DNA of 6,562 bases from the NCBI GenBank assembly GCA_946410505.1, contig CAMKAP010000114.1, forward strand, positions 1-6,562, in the 5' to 3' direction. The notes below the pieces were generated by a model. That model saw only the letters and a list, made by a program, of their open reading frames with translations, was not told where the DNA came from and made no database searches. Both the position numbers and the translations under genes were made by a program. Positions 1 to 5,783 of this stretch are shown here, piece after piece (the first letter of the stretch is position 1; the number at the start of each line of letters is the position of its first letter). Origin of the DNA: an uncultured Clostridia bacterium (lineage in GTDB: Bacteria > Bacillota_A > Clostridia > Oscillospirales > Oscillospiraceae).

Positions 1-452
1 CGCGAGAGCGTCATCGGCACGCCGATCTGGTTGTTCAGGTTTTTATCGGTCTTGCAGACTTTCCAGCGGCTCGACAGGACCGCGGCGATCATCTCCTTGG
101 CGGAGGTCTTGCCCACGCTGCCGGTGATGCCGATCACGGGCAGGGACAGGGTCTCACGGTATGCCTCGGCGATGCGCTCCAGGGCGGCCTGCACATTCTC
201 CACCAGCAGCACCGGCCCGCTCACGCCCTCGGGCAGACGCTCGGCCAGACAGCATGCCGCGCCCTTTTCCAGCGCCGCGGCAATATAGTCGTGCCCGTCG
301 ACCCGCTCGCCCTTGTAAGCGACAAAGAGGTCGCCGGGCTGCACGGCCCGGCTGTCGATGATGACGCGCTTGAGTTCACAATCTGTATGTACAGCGCCGC
401 AGAGCCTGCCTCCGCAAGCGTGCGCAGCGCGTTCAACTGTCATTCCGTCCAT
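1..452 (-). CDS. murF: MurF, UDP-MurNAc-tripeptide--D-Ala-D-Ala ligase, N-terminal part (3' end outside window)
   Basis: This cytoplasmic ligase adds D-Ala-D-Ala to UDP-MurNAc-tripeptide using ATP, completing the peptidoglycan pentapeptide precursor. The window holds the first 150 codons, and the frame stays open to base 1. Residues 30-60 (VIIDSRAVQPGDLFVAYKG, then DGHDYI) form the Mur ligase N-terminal substrate-binding domain. Residues 108-117 (GITGSVGKTS) are the ATP-binding P-loop, followed by KEMI. Residues 138-149 (NLNNQIGVPMTL) match the conserved NLNNxIGVPxTL stretch typical of MurF and so separate it from MurC, MurD and MurE. The chosen ATG at 452-450 has a GAGGA sequence just upstream; an in-frame ATG three codons later (443-441) is the alternative. 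The gene is transcribed away from the exonuclease and appears to be the first gene of its unit, with a promoter candidate about 30 bases upstream. The C-terminal domain is not visible. Confidence 0.95.
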   Translation of the reverse strand, partial: MDGMTVERAAHACGGRLCGAVHTDCELKRVIIDSRAVQPGDLFVAYKGERVDGHDYIAAALEKGAACCLAERLPEGVSGPVLLVENVQAALERIAEAYRETLSLPVIGITGSVGKTSAKEMIAAVLSSRWKVCKTDKNLNNQIGVPMTLS

Positions 453-478
453 AGTTTCCTCACTTTCTTCCTGAAATG

Positions 479-507
479 ATCATAACACACCAAAACACAA
501 TATGCAA
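479..507 (-). promoter_or_regulatory. Candidate sigma-A-type promoter for murF
   Basis: Read on the minus strand, a TTGCAT -35 box (507-502) is separated by exactly 17 bases from a TATGAT -10 box (484-479, five of six consensus bases). The -10 box is preceded by TGT, giving an extended -10 (TGnTATGAT). Predicted initiation near 472 would leave a leader of about 20 nt before the murF ATG, enough for its Shine-Dalgarno. The -35 box matches consensus only in its TTG. This is a match by eye, not experimental. Confidence 0.6.
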
Positions 508-573
508 GAAAGCGCGGATTCTTCCCGGCCGGCGCCCGGACTGCGGAAGCAGCGGAGAAAGCGAAAAAAAGTC

Positions 574-602
574 GTGCAATCCGGCTGCATATATGGTATA
601 CT
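574..602 (+). promoter_or_regulatory. Candidate extended -10 promoter for the exonuclease gene
   Basis: TATACT at 597-602 is a good -10 box and is preceded by TGG, giving the extended form TGnTATACT. The -35 position at 17-bp spacing (574-579, GTGCAA) matches consensus poorly, so the extended -10 would carry most of the recognition. Initiation near 609 would give a leader of about 27 nt containing GAGGA at 624-628, seven bases from the ATG. It is back to back with the murF promoter candidate, in the only intergenic gap between the two genes. Confidence 0.55.
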
Positions 603-635
603 ATCTCAGTTACTACAGGAATCGAGGATTACGAT

Positions 636-1625
636 ATGAATTATGTGGTGGTGGATCTGGAGTGGAACCAGGCGATGAGCTCCAAGTCCTCCGTTTTCAA
701 TAAACTTCCCATCCATCTGCGCGGCGAGATCATTGAGATCGGTGCGGTGAAGCTGGATGAAAACATGCGCCCCACCGAGGAATTTACCATCGACGTCAAG
801 CCCGTCTACTTCCGGCGCATGCACTATAAGGTCAAAAAAATCACCGGCTTTGACAAGGACCGGCTCGCCCACGGCGTGCCTTTCCCCGACGCGCTGGAGC
901 AGTTTCGCGCCTGGTGCGGGGACGGCGTGACCTTCCTGACCTGGGGCTGCGACGATCAGGGCATCCTGGAGCAGAACATCATTATCCACGATCTGGACTG
1001 GGACTGGATCGCGGGCTGGATCAACCTGCAGCTCATTTATAATTTGCAGACCGGCGGAGACAAGAACCAGAAGTCCCTCGCCAGCGCCATGGAGCATTTT
1101 GAGATCGAGCAGACCCGCGTCGCCCACGACGCGCTGGGCGATGCATATAACACCGCTCTGGTCAGCACCCATCTGGATATGGAAGAGGGGCTGCGCATGT
1201 ACCCGGACGCGGCGCGCATCCTGGCCTCCCGCATGCCCAACTACAAGCCCCCGGTGGAAAACGCCGGGCCGGAGCCCATTGTGCACGAGAGCTGTGACGG
1301 CTTTGAGAGCAAGGCCGCTGCCTTTGCCGATGCGCGCGTTGCCGCGCTCAACTGCCCCCACTGCGGCGCACCGCTGGAGGGCCTGCGCTGGGTCAACCAG
1401 GGGGATCAGCGCTACATGAACCTCTTCAACTGCCCCGAGCACGGGGATCTGCTGGTGCGCGCCCGCTTCCGCCGGGACCCCGACAGCAATTCCTGGGCCG
1501 TCAACAAGCTGGTCTATGAGGCCGACGAGGGAATGCAGGAGTACTATAAGAATAAGTCCACTCAGTCCCGCCGCCGCGGCCGGGGTCACTCCTCCCGCAA
1601 AAACCGCCCCGCCAGCAAACAGTAA
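636..1625 (+). CDS. DEDDh-family 3'-5' exonuclease with C-terminal zinc-finger-like module and basic tail
   Basis: The protein (329 aa) is predicted to remove nucleotides from 3' ends of RNA or DNA using two metal ions. The exonuclease fold spans about residues 1-185. Motif ExoI is VVDLEWN with D7 and E9. ExoII is the WGCDD stretch with D106 (or D107). ExoIII is HDALGDAYNT with H164 and D169, so the full DEDDh set is present. Residues 240-243 (CPHC) and 266-269 (CPEH) form a C-x2-C...C-x2-H pattern that could hold zinc. The end (310-329) is rich in Arg, Lys and Ser (SRRRGRG), which suits nucleic-acid contact. The start is supported by GAGGA seven bases upstream. The gene stands alone, divergent from murF and convergent with the XRE gene, with its own promoter and terminator candidates. 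The KapD/ERI-1-like exonuclease group is the closest type I recognise. The substrate cannot be told from sequence; the DNA polymerase III epsilon type seems less likely because the gene is free-standing and carries this tail. Confidence 0.88.
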   Translation: MNYVVVDLEWNQAMSSKSSVFNKLPIHLRGEIIEIGAVKLDENMRPTEEFTIDVKPVYFRRMHYKVKKITGFDKDRLAHGVPFPDALEQFRAWCGDGVTFLTWGCDDQGILEQNIIIHDLDWDWIAGWINLQLIYNLQTGGDKNQKSLASAMEHFEIEQTRVAHDALGDAYNTALVSTHLDMEEGLRMYPDAARILASRMPNYKPPVENAGPEPIVHESCDGFESKAAAFADARVAALNCPHCGAPLEGLRWVNQGDQRYMNLFNCPEHGDLLVRARFRRDPDSNSWAVNKLVYEADEGMQEYYKNKSTQSRRRGRGHSSRKNRPASKQ

Positions 1626-1637
1626 GGAAAAATGATG

Positions 1638-1670
1638 AAAGCACCTGCGTAAGCAGGTGCTTTTTGTTTT
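1638..1670. terminator. Bidirectional intrinsic terminator between the exonuclease and XRE genes
   Basis: AAAGCACCTGC (1638-1648) pairs perfectly with GCAGGTGCTTT (1653-1663) around a GTAA loop, which in RNA is a GNRA-type tetraloop. On the plus strand the stem runs into TTTTTGTTTT (1661-1670). On the minus strand it is followed within a few bases by TTTTT (complement of 1628-1632). It lies 12 bases past the exonuclease stop and 5 bases past the XRE stop, so one hairpin can serve both convergent genes. Confidence 0.9.
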
Positions 1671-2448
1671 ACAGCTTCAGCTCAAAGCTGAAGCCTCTTT
1701 TTTTGCCTTTCAGGTTAGAGCGGAGCTCGCCCTCCTCCGGTGTTTCGCCGTTGACGGTGCTGCCATGCACGCTGCCGCCCACATCATCACAGTCCACATC
1801 GCCGCCCGCGGAGACGTTTCCCTCCACATCGCCGCAGTCCACATCGCCGCCCGCGGAGACGCTTCCCACCACATCACCGCAGTCCACGTCGCCGCCCGCG
1901 GAGACGTTTCCCGCCACGTCGCCACAATCCACATCGCCGCCGGCCTGCAGATCGCCGTACACGGCGTCGCAGTTCACATCGCCCCCGGCATTGACACTTC
2001 CCTGCACCGCGCTGCATTGCACGGAAAAATCGCTCCAGATGTTGAGCGCGGGTCCCTCGTACTGAAATTCGATCTGCTTGCGGGAATAGAGGCGTTCGCC
2101 TTTTTCGTCCCCGCCGATCAGCTTGTGTCCTGCGAAGAGCACCACATGCAGCATCTCCTCGTCGTCCGGCCAGGGGAGCAGCACACCCTCTGGGGCGGGG
2201 TGATCCGTCGCCCGCTCCGCCTGTCGGGCAAAGCCCTCTGCCGGAGACACGCGTCCGAAGAGCTCGTCGATGCTCACTTCAAAAAGGTCCGCCAGCAGGG
2301 GCAGCATGGAAATATCCGGGCTCGAAACACCCGTCTCCCACTTGCTCACCGCCTGATAGGTGATGCCCAGGCCGTTTGCCAGCTGTTCCTGGGTCAAATC
2401 GTGCTCCTTGCGAAGCCGCATGATGTTGTTTCCCAAAATTTCGTTCAT
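1669..2448 (-). CDS. XRE-family HTH regulator with C-terminal 15-residue Cys-ladder repeat (putative beta-helix)
   Basis: This is a predicted DNA-binding protein of 259 aa. Residues 6-64 are a classic XRE/Cro helix-turn-helix: LTQEQLANGLGITYQAVSKW, then SSPDISMLPLLADLFEVSIDELF. A low-complexity linker (about 66-97) leads to a likely beta-rich module (98-140, MLHVVLFAGHKLI ... IEFQYEGPALNIWSD). Residues 141-233 consist of 15-residue units of the form GGDVDCGDVxGxVSA. Cysteines fall at 145, 160, 175, 190, 205 and 220, exactly 15 apart. The regular Val/Gly/Asp pattern suggests a stacked beta-solenoid with cysteines aligned in a column; this is inferred, as is any sensing or polymerising role. 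The tail (247-259) is basic then hydrophobic (LKGKKRGFSFELKL). The ATG has a strong AGGAGGG eight bases upstream. There is no signal peptide or membrane segment, so it is probably cytoplasmic. I recall similar HTH-plus-repeat proteins in gut clostridia, but know no function for them. Target genes are unknown; self-regulation is plausible from the upstream dyads. Confidence 0.85.
   Translation of the reverse strand: MNEILGNNIMRLRKEHDLTQEQLANGLGITYQAVSKWETGVSSPDISMLPLLADLFEVSIDELFGRVSPAEGFARQAERATDHPAPEGVLLPWPDDEEMLHVVLFAGHKLIGGDEKGERLYSRKQIEFQYEGPALNIWSDFSVQCSAVQGSVNAGGDVNCDAVYGDLQAGGDVDCGDVAGNVSAGGDVDCGDVVGSVSAGGDVDCGDVEGNVSAGGDVDCDDVGGSVHGSTVNGETPEEGELRSNLKGKKRGFSFELKL
1756..2025. repeat. 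In-frame 45-bp tandem repeat, six units, inside the XRE gene
   Basis: Units start at 1756, 1801, 1846, 1891, 1936 and 1981. The three central units (1801-1935) are nearly identical: units 1801 and 1846 differ at four of 45 positions, and units 1801 and 1891 also at four. The outer units are diverged but keep the period and the codon for the register cysteine. Each unit encodes one 15-residue repeat, so gain or loss of a unit keeps the reading frame. Confidence 0.9.
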
Positions 2449-2470
2449 ATCCGTACCCTCCTGTCATCGT

Positions 2471-2521
2471 AGGCGGCCGCCTTCTGCAAAAAGCGTAGCA
2501 GAAGAAAACCCTGCTTGCCAA
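2471..2521 (-). promoter_or_regulatory. Candidate promoter and operator dyads of the XRE gene
   Basis: On the minus strand, TTGGCA (2521-2516, five of six -35 consensus bases) is followed after 18 bases by TACGCT (2497-2492). This weak -10 box is preceded by TGC, giving an extended -10. The -10 box sits inside an inverted repeat, CTTCTGC-N10-GCAGAAG (2481-2504), with perfect 7-bp arms. Next to it, overlapping by two bases, is a perfect 12-bp palindrome, AGGCGGCCGCCT (2471-2482), in the presumed leader before the Shine-Dalgarno. The position suits repression by a dimeric regulator, perhaps the XRE protein itself, though an mRNA hairpin would look the same. Confidence 0.4.
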
Positions 2522-2573
2522 TAACCTGTCCGTTGAGTTTGAAAAATCAACCGTCAGTTGAGCCAGATGTCAT

Positions 2574-2600
2574 AAAAAAACGGCGCTCAGCCGTTTTTTT
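2574..2600 (-). terminator. Intrinsic terminator of the operon, overlapping the end of ribF
   Basis: AAAAAAACGGC and GCCGTTTTTTT (2574-2584 and 2590-2600) pair perfectly around a 5-nt loop. Read on the minus strand, the 5' arm is made of the last ribF codons, the loop contains the ribF TGA stop, and the 3' arm ends in seven U residues. The G-C part is only four pairs, so strength is uncertain. The structure is symmetric and could also act on the plus strand, but no gene reads into it from the left. It separates ribF from the downstream XRE gene, which has its own promoter candidate. Confidence 0.75.
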
Positions 2601-3489
2601 CAAAGTAAGCTCTTGCCGCCTCCGCGTCACGGCGGATCTGGGCGGAGAGTGCCTCGAAGCTCTCGAATTTCTGCTCCGGGCGCAGGAAAGCGTAGAACTC
2701 CACTCTGGCCTGCCGGCCATAGAGATTGCCGGAGTAGTCCAGCAGATGGCTCTCCACGCTCACGCGGTTTTCCTCGCTCACCGTGGGGCGCACGCCCACG
2801 TTAGTCACAGCCACATAGCTCTTCCCGTCCTCGAGATAGACCTTCGCGGCGTAGACGCCGTGGCGCGGCACCAGCACCCCGTCGGGGAAGAACATGTTGA
2901 TGGTGGGCGTGCCGAGCTTCCGGCCCAGATGATAGCCGGAGTGCACCGTGTCGGCAAGCGTATGCGGATGCCCCAGCCAGCGCCGGGCCTCCTCCATGTC
3001 GCCCGCCTCGATGAGCTCGCGGATATGGGTGGAGCTGACCACCTGCCCGTCGATCATGACGGGCGGGATCACATCGCAGCCCAGACCGTTTTCCGCGCAG
3101 TATTCTTTTAAGCGCTGCACCGTCCCCTCGCCTTTGTAGCCGAAGCAGAAGTCGTGCCCCACCACGATGTGGCAGATGGCCAGCTCCTGTACGATGCTCT
3201 CGATGAATTCCCGCCAGGGGATACGCATGGTGTGCTCGGAAAAGTGCAGAAACACCACGTTCTCGATGCCGAACTCCCGGCGGATGATATTCTCCCTGCC
3301 GATGGCACTGTTGATGAGCGGCACTTCCCTGTGGAAAACCAGCGTATCCGGATGCACGTCAAAGCTCAGCACCGAAGGGATGGCGCCCAGTTCCTGTGCC
3401 CGCTCCTTCGTCCTGTTCAGCAGCGCCGCGTGGCCCAGGTGCACGCCGTCAAAAAAGCCCAGGGCAATGACCCGTTTGATCTCTGTCAT
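2587..3489 (-). CDS. ribF: RibF, bifunctional riboflavin kinase / FAD synthetase
   Basis: The enzyme phosphorylates riboflavin to FMN and then adenylylates FMN to FAD in the cytoplasm. The N-terminal half (about 1-165) is the nucleotidyltransferase-like FAD synthetase domain, with GFFDGVHLGH at 11-20 (HIGH-like motif HLGH) and VSSTHIRELI at 151-160 (the ISSTxIR motif). The C-terminal half (about 180-298) is the flavokinase domain, with GYHLGRKLGTPTIN at 185-198, NVGVRPT at 230-236 and VESHLLDY at 245-252, in which E246 matches the catalytic glutamate. At 300 aa it has normal family length and no missing motif. The start has AAGGA about seven bases upstream. It is the last gene of the infB-rbfA-nrnA-truB-ribF run, 87 nt after truB, with a palindromic element filling most of that gap. 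I saw no FMN riboswitch in front of it. Confidence 0.96.
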   Translation of the reverse strand: MTEIKRVIALGFFDGVHLGHAALLNRTKERAQELGAIPSVLSFDVHPDTLVFHREVPLINSAIGRENIIRREFGIENVVFLHFSEHTMRIPWREFIESIVQELAICHIVVGHDFCFGYKGEGTVQRLKEYCAENGLGCDVIPPVMIDGQVVSSTHIRELIEAGDMEEARRWLGHPHTLADTVHSGYHLGRKLGTPTINMFFPDGVLVPRHGVYAAKVYLEDGKSYVAVTNVGVRPTVSEENRVSVESHLLDYSGNLYGRQARVEFYAFLRPEQKFESFEALSAQIRRDAEAARAYFEKNG

Positions 3490-3504
3490 ACTTTATCCTT
3501 ACCG

Positions 3505-3568
3505 TGTCATTCCGAGGAGTGAAGCGATGAAGAATCTCATGAGATCCTTCCCTCCGCTCAGGATGACA
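3505..3568. repeat. Palindromic intergenic element A (truB-ribF gap)
   Basis: The stretch begins TGTCATTCCGAGGAGTGAAG and ends CGCTCAGGATGACA, so its termini are imperfect inverted repeats. The centre is a perfect 12-bp palindrome, ATCTCATGAGAT (3534-3545). Elements of the GTCATTC..GAGCGAAGCGAAGAATCTC type, with complementary ends, recur between genes in many bacterial genomes, from my own recall. This copy starts 9 bases below the truB stop on the map and ends 15 bases from the ribF start. It would form a long hairpin in the operon mRNA, but no T-tract follows, so it is probably not a terminator. Confidence 0.75.
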
Positions 3569-3576
3569 ATTTGTTT

Positions 3577-4446
3577 TCATACTTCAAAGAAGCTCTTGAC
3601 GGTTTTCATTTCCCCGTCCCGAACGCGCACAAGGGCAAGGAATTCGCCGCTCTCGGCGTACAGACGGTAGTCCCCCGCCGCCGCTTTGGTCGGCAGCGGA
3701 TTGCCGCAGCGGACCTTTTTTTCCCCCGCCGGGTGCACAAGCAGCCTGGGAAGCTCCATAAAGAGGTTGTCCGTCGGGAGCAGCAGCTTTTCCGCCTCTC
3801 CCCGCTCCGCCGCAGCAATCACTTCGTCCAGCGTGTGGGCGTCCTCGAGCCGGAACATGCCCGCCGCGAGCCGCCGCAGAGAGCTCATGCAGCCGCCGCA
3901 GCCCAGCGCCACACCGATGTCGTGGCAGAGCGTGCGCACATAGGTGCCCTTGGAGCAGCAAACGTCCAGCAGCCAGTCCCCCGCATCCTCACCCACGATC
4001 TCCAGCGCGGAGATCGTGACAGGTCGGGCTTTCCGCTCCACCTCACCGCCGCGCCGGGCGATCTCATAGAGCTTCTGCCCCTTGACCTTGATGGCCGAAT
4101 ACATGGGCGGGATCTGCTCGATCTCCCCGCGAAAGGCCGCAATGGTCCGCTCCAGTTCCTCCCGGGAGACCAGGCGCGGCACGCCGCCCACCGGAGTTCC
4201 CGTGGTGTCCTGCGTATCGGTATCGAGGCCCAGGCGCAGACCGGCCAGGTAGCGCTTGTCGTGGCTCTCGGCAAATTCCACCGCGCGGGTGGCGCGGCCC
4301 ACGAACAGCACCAGCAGGCCCGTGGCCATGGGGTCCAGCGTGCCGGAGTGGCCGATGCGCTTTTCATGCAGCACGCCGCGCAGCTTTGCCACCACGTCGC
4401 TGGACGTCCAGCCCGCGGGCTTGTCAATCAGTAAAATTCCGTTCAT
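3577..4446 (-). CDS. truB: TruB, tRNA pseudouridine(55) synthase
   Basis: The enzyme converts uridine 55 in the T-loop of tRNAs to pseudouridine. The protein is 289 aa, a usual length for the bacterial family. LLIDKPAGWTSSDVV at 5-19 is the N-terminal signature. GHSGTLDPMATGLL at 32-45 carries the catalytic aspartate D38. KRYLAGLRLG at 64-73 holds the conserved tyrosine Y66. PPMYSAIKVKGQKLYEIARRG at 113-133 and SKGTYVRTLCHDIG at 165-178 complete the synthase core. Residues from about 225 to the end form a small PUA-like C-terminal domain. The ATG overlaps the nrnA stop as ATGA (4443-4446), so translation is probably coupled to nrnA. An in-frame shift is not needed and no residue is missing. 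Confidence 0.97.
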   Translation of the reverse strand: MNGILLIDKPAGWTSSDVVAKLRGVLHEKRIGHSGTLDPMATGLLVLFVGRATRAVEFAESHDKRYLAGLRLGLDTDTQDTTGTPVGGVPRLVSREELERTIAAFRGEIEQIPPMYSAIKVKGQKLYEIARRGGEVERKARPVTISALEIVGEDAGDWLLDVCCSKGTYVRTLCHDIGVALGCGGCMSSLRRLAAGMFRLEDAHTLDEVIAAAERGEAEKLLLPTDNLFMELPRLLVHPAGEKKVRCGNPLPTKAAAGDYRLYAESGEFLALVRVRDGEMKTVKSFFEV

Positions 4447-5378
4447 GGATACAGCTCGTCAATCACTTCGCGCAGCTGTTCTATCGCCTTCTCGGGGGGC
4501 GAGGCAATGTTGCAGCCGGCGGCCATGTCATGTCCGCCGCCGCCGAAGGCCGCGCAGATCGCGCTGCTGCTGATGCCCGGGTTGGAGCGCACGGACACAC
4601 GGCTGCTGCCGTCCTCCTGCTCGCGGACGGTCACGTTTAAAACGCTGTCCTCCGAGCGTCCTGCCAGACTCGCCAGGTCGTCAAAATCGTCCTTTGTCGC
4701 GCCGGAACGGCGGATCATATCCTGGGTAATCACGGCAAAGACCAGCTTGCCCTCCCGGTAAAAGCGCATGCCGGAATAGATCATGCCCTCCAGCATCAGG
4801 CGGGCATTGGAAACCTTCCGGAAGAAAAGCTGACTGACCTCATGCTGCCTGGCCCCGAGGCGCAGCAGTTCGGAGGCGGTGGCCAGCGTCTGGCTGCCGG
4901 TGTTGGCGTACTGGAAGCAGCCCGTGTCGGTGGTGACGGCAATATACAGAAGCGTCGCCTCCTCCTCGGTCACGCTGCCGCAGAGCGCCTTGATGAGCTC
5001 AAGCACGATTTCGCCGCAGGAGGATTTCTCCCCGCGCACCAGCTCGTTCTCCGCGTAGTGGGAGTTGGTCGCGTGATGGTCAACGCACAAAAGCACGTTC
5101 TCTTCAAAGCCCGGCGGAAACATGCGCTCCGTCGCCACGTCCACGCTGACGAGGCATGCAGGCGCAAAGCCTTCCGGCGCAAGGAACGGCGCAAGATAGG
5201 GCAGAATCTTGCGGGTATAGCCGGGGTTTTGGATGAGGAAAGCCTCCTTGCCCAGGCGGCGCAGCGCGCTGCACAGGGCCGCGGCGCTTCCGCAGGTATC
5301 CCCGTCGGGATCGCGGTGCGTAATCAGGAGGATCTTATCCTGCCCGCGCAGGAACTTTGCGCATTCCCGATAGTTCAT
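4443..5378 (-). CDS. nrnA: NrnA-type DHH/DHHA1 phosphoesterase (nanoRNase / pAp phosphatase)
   Basis: Members of this family degrade 2-5 nt RNA fragments to mononucleotides, and many also convert 3'-phosphoadenosine 5'-phosphate to AMP. Many Firmicutes lack Orn and rely on this enzyme. The protein is 311 aa. The DHH domain shows THRDPDGD at 20-27 (metal ligands H21, D23, D25), SVDVA with D80, the name-giving DHH at 100-102, and TTDTG with D151. The DHHA1 domain ends with the substrate-binding glycine-rich motif FGGGGHDMAAGC at 278-289. The start has GAGGAG nine bases upstream, inside the last codons of rbfA. The gene begins 6 nt after the rbfA stop and overlaps truB by 4 nt. Activity on pAp versus nanoRNA cannot be told apart from sequence. 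Confidence 0.94.
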   Translation of the reverse strand: MNYRECAKFLRGQDKILLITHRDPDGDTCGSAAALCSALRRLGKEAFLIQNPGYTRKILPYLAPFLAPEGFAPACLVSVDVATERMFPPGFEENVLLCVDHHATNSHYAENELVRGEKSSCGEIVLELIKALCGSVTEEEATLLYIAVTTDTGCFQYANTGSQTLATASELLRLGARQHEVSQLFFRKVSNARLMLEGMIYSGMRFYREGKLVFAVITQDMIRRSGATKDDFDDLASLAGRSEDSVLNVTVREQEDGSSRVSVRSNPGISSSAICAAFGGGGHDMAAGCNIASPPEKAIEQLREVIDELYP

Positions 5379-5384
5379 GTTGAA

Positions 5385-5756
5385 TCACTCCTCGGCGGAT
5401 GAATCTTCGTCGTGCTGAATGTCCAGAGAATTGATGACCTCGTTGATATGCGCGCCGTACTCGATGCTGTGGTCGATCTCAAAGACCAGCTCCGGCGTGT
5501 AGCGCAGGCTCATGGCGTTTCCCATCTCATGCCGCAGCCAGCCGGCGGCAGACTTGAGGCCGCGCTTGAACTCTTTCTCATCGCGCATCCCCAGCACGCT
5601 CAGCCACACCTTGGCATAGCGCAGATCGCCGGTGGTCTCCACGCGGGTGACGCTGATCATGCCCTGCTGCACCCGGGGGTCCTTGACCTGGGGGATGAGC
5701 TTGGAGAGCACGAACTGAATGTCGTCGTTGGTTCTTGCAAGTTTATTGGATGGCAT
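5385..5756 (-). CDS. rbfA: RbfA, 30S ribosome-binding factor A
   Basis: RbfA is a small KH-fold protein that binds the 30S subunit near the 5' end of 16S rRNA and supports late 30S maturation and cold adaptation. The 123-aa product has the family pattern: basic N-terminus (MPSNKLARTNDDIQFVLSKL), then KDPRVQQGMISVTRVETTGDL (25-45), AKVWLSVLG (48-56) and a central stretch LRHEMGNAMSLRYTPELVFEID (74-95) that includes the conserved LR....LRYTPEL core. The tail is acidic (QHDEDSSAEE), as in many relatives. AAAGGAGA lies five bases upstream of the ATG, a strong site. It follows infB after a 153-nt gap filled mostly by a palindromic element, and its own 3' end carries the nrnA ribosome binding site. 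Confidence 0.95.
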   Translation of the reverse strand: MPSNKLARTNDDIQFVLSKLIPQVKDPRVQQGMISVTRVETTGDLRYAKVWLSVLGMRDEKEFKRGLKSAAGWLRHEMGNAMSLRYTPELVFEIDHSIEYGAHINEVINSLDIQHDEDSSAEE

Positions 5757-5783
5757 ATAGTTCTCCTTTACTCGTCACACACT

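Noticed and set aside
606..1589. Long minus-strand open frame (327 codons) opposite the exonuclease
   Set aside because: It mirrors a real gene in GC-rich DNA; its product has no recognisable domain and the plus-strand frame carries all DEDDh motifs.
1801..1935. CRISPR-like regular direct repeats
   Set aside because: The 45-bp units are contiguous, without spacers, and encode an in-frame protein repeat.
1657..2472. Plus-strand open frame (271 codons) opposite the XRE gene, with AVHIAARGD-type repeats
   Set aside because: The repeats are the complement of the 45-bp coding repeat. The minus strand has the HTH domain and a strong ribosome binding site.
3490..3576. FMN riboswitch in front of ribF
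   Set aside because: The gap is only 87 nt, is mostly taken by the palindromic element, and shows no RFN-type conserved segments.
3571..4434. Plus-strand open frame (287 codons) opposite truB
   Set aside because: Shadow of truB; no start signal and no domain.
4842..5402. Plus-strand open frame opposite nrnA
   Set aside because: Shadow of a clear DHH/DHHA1 gene.
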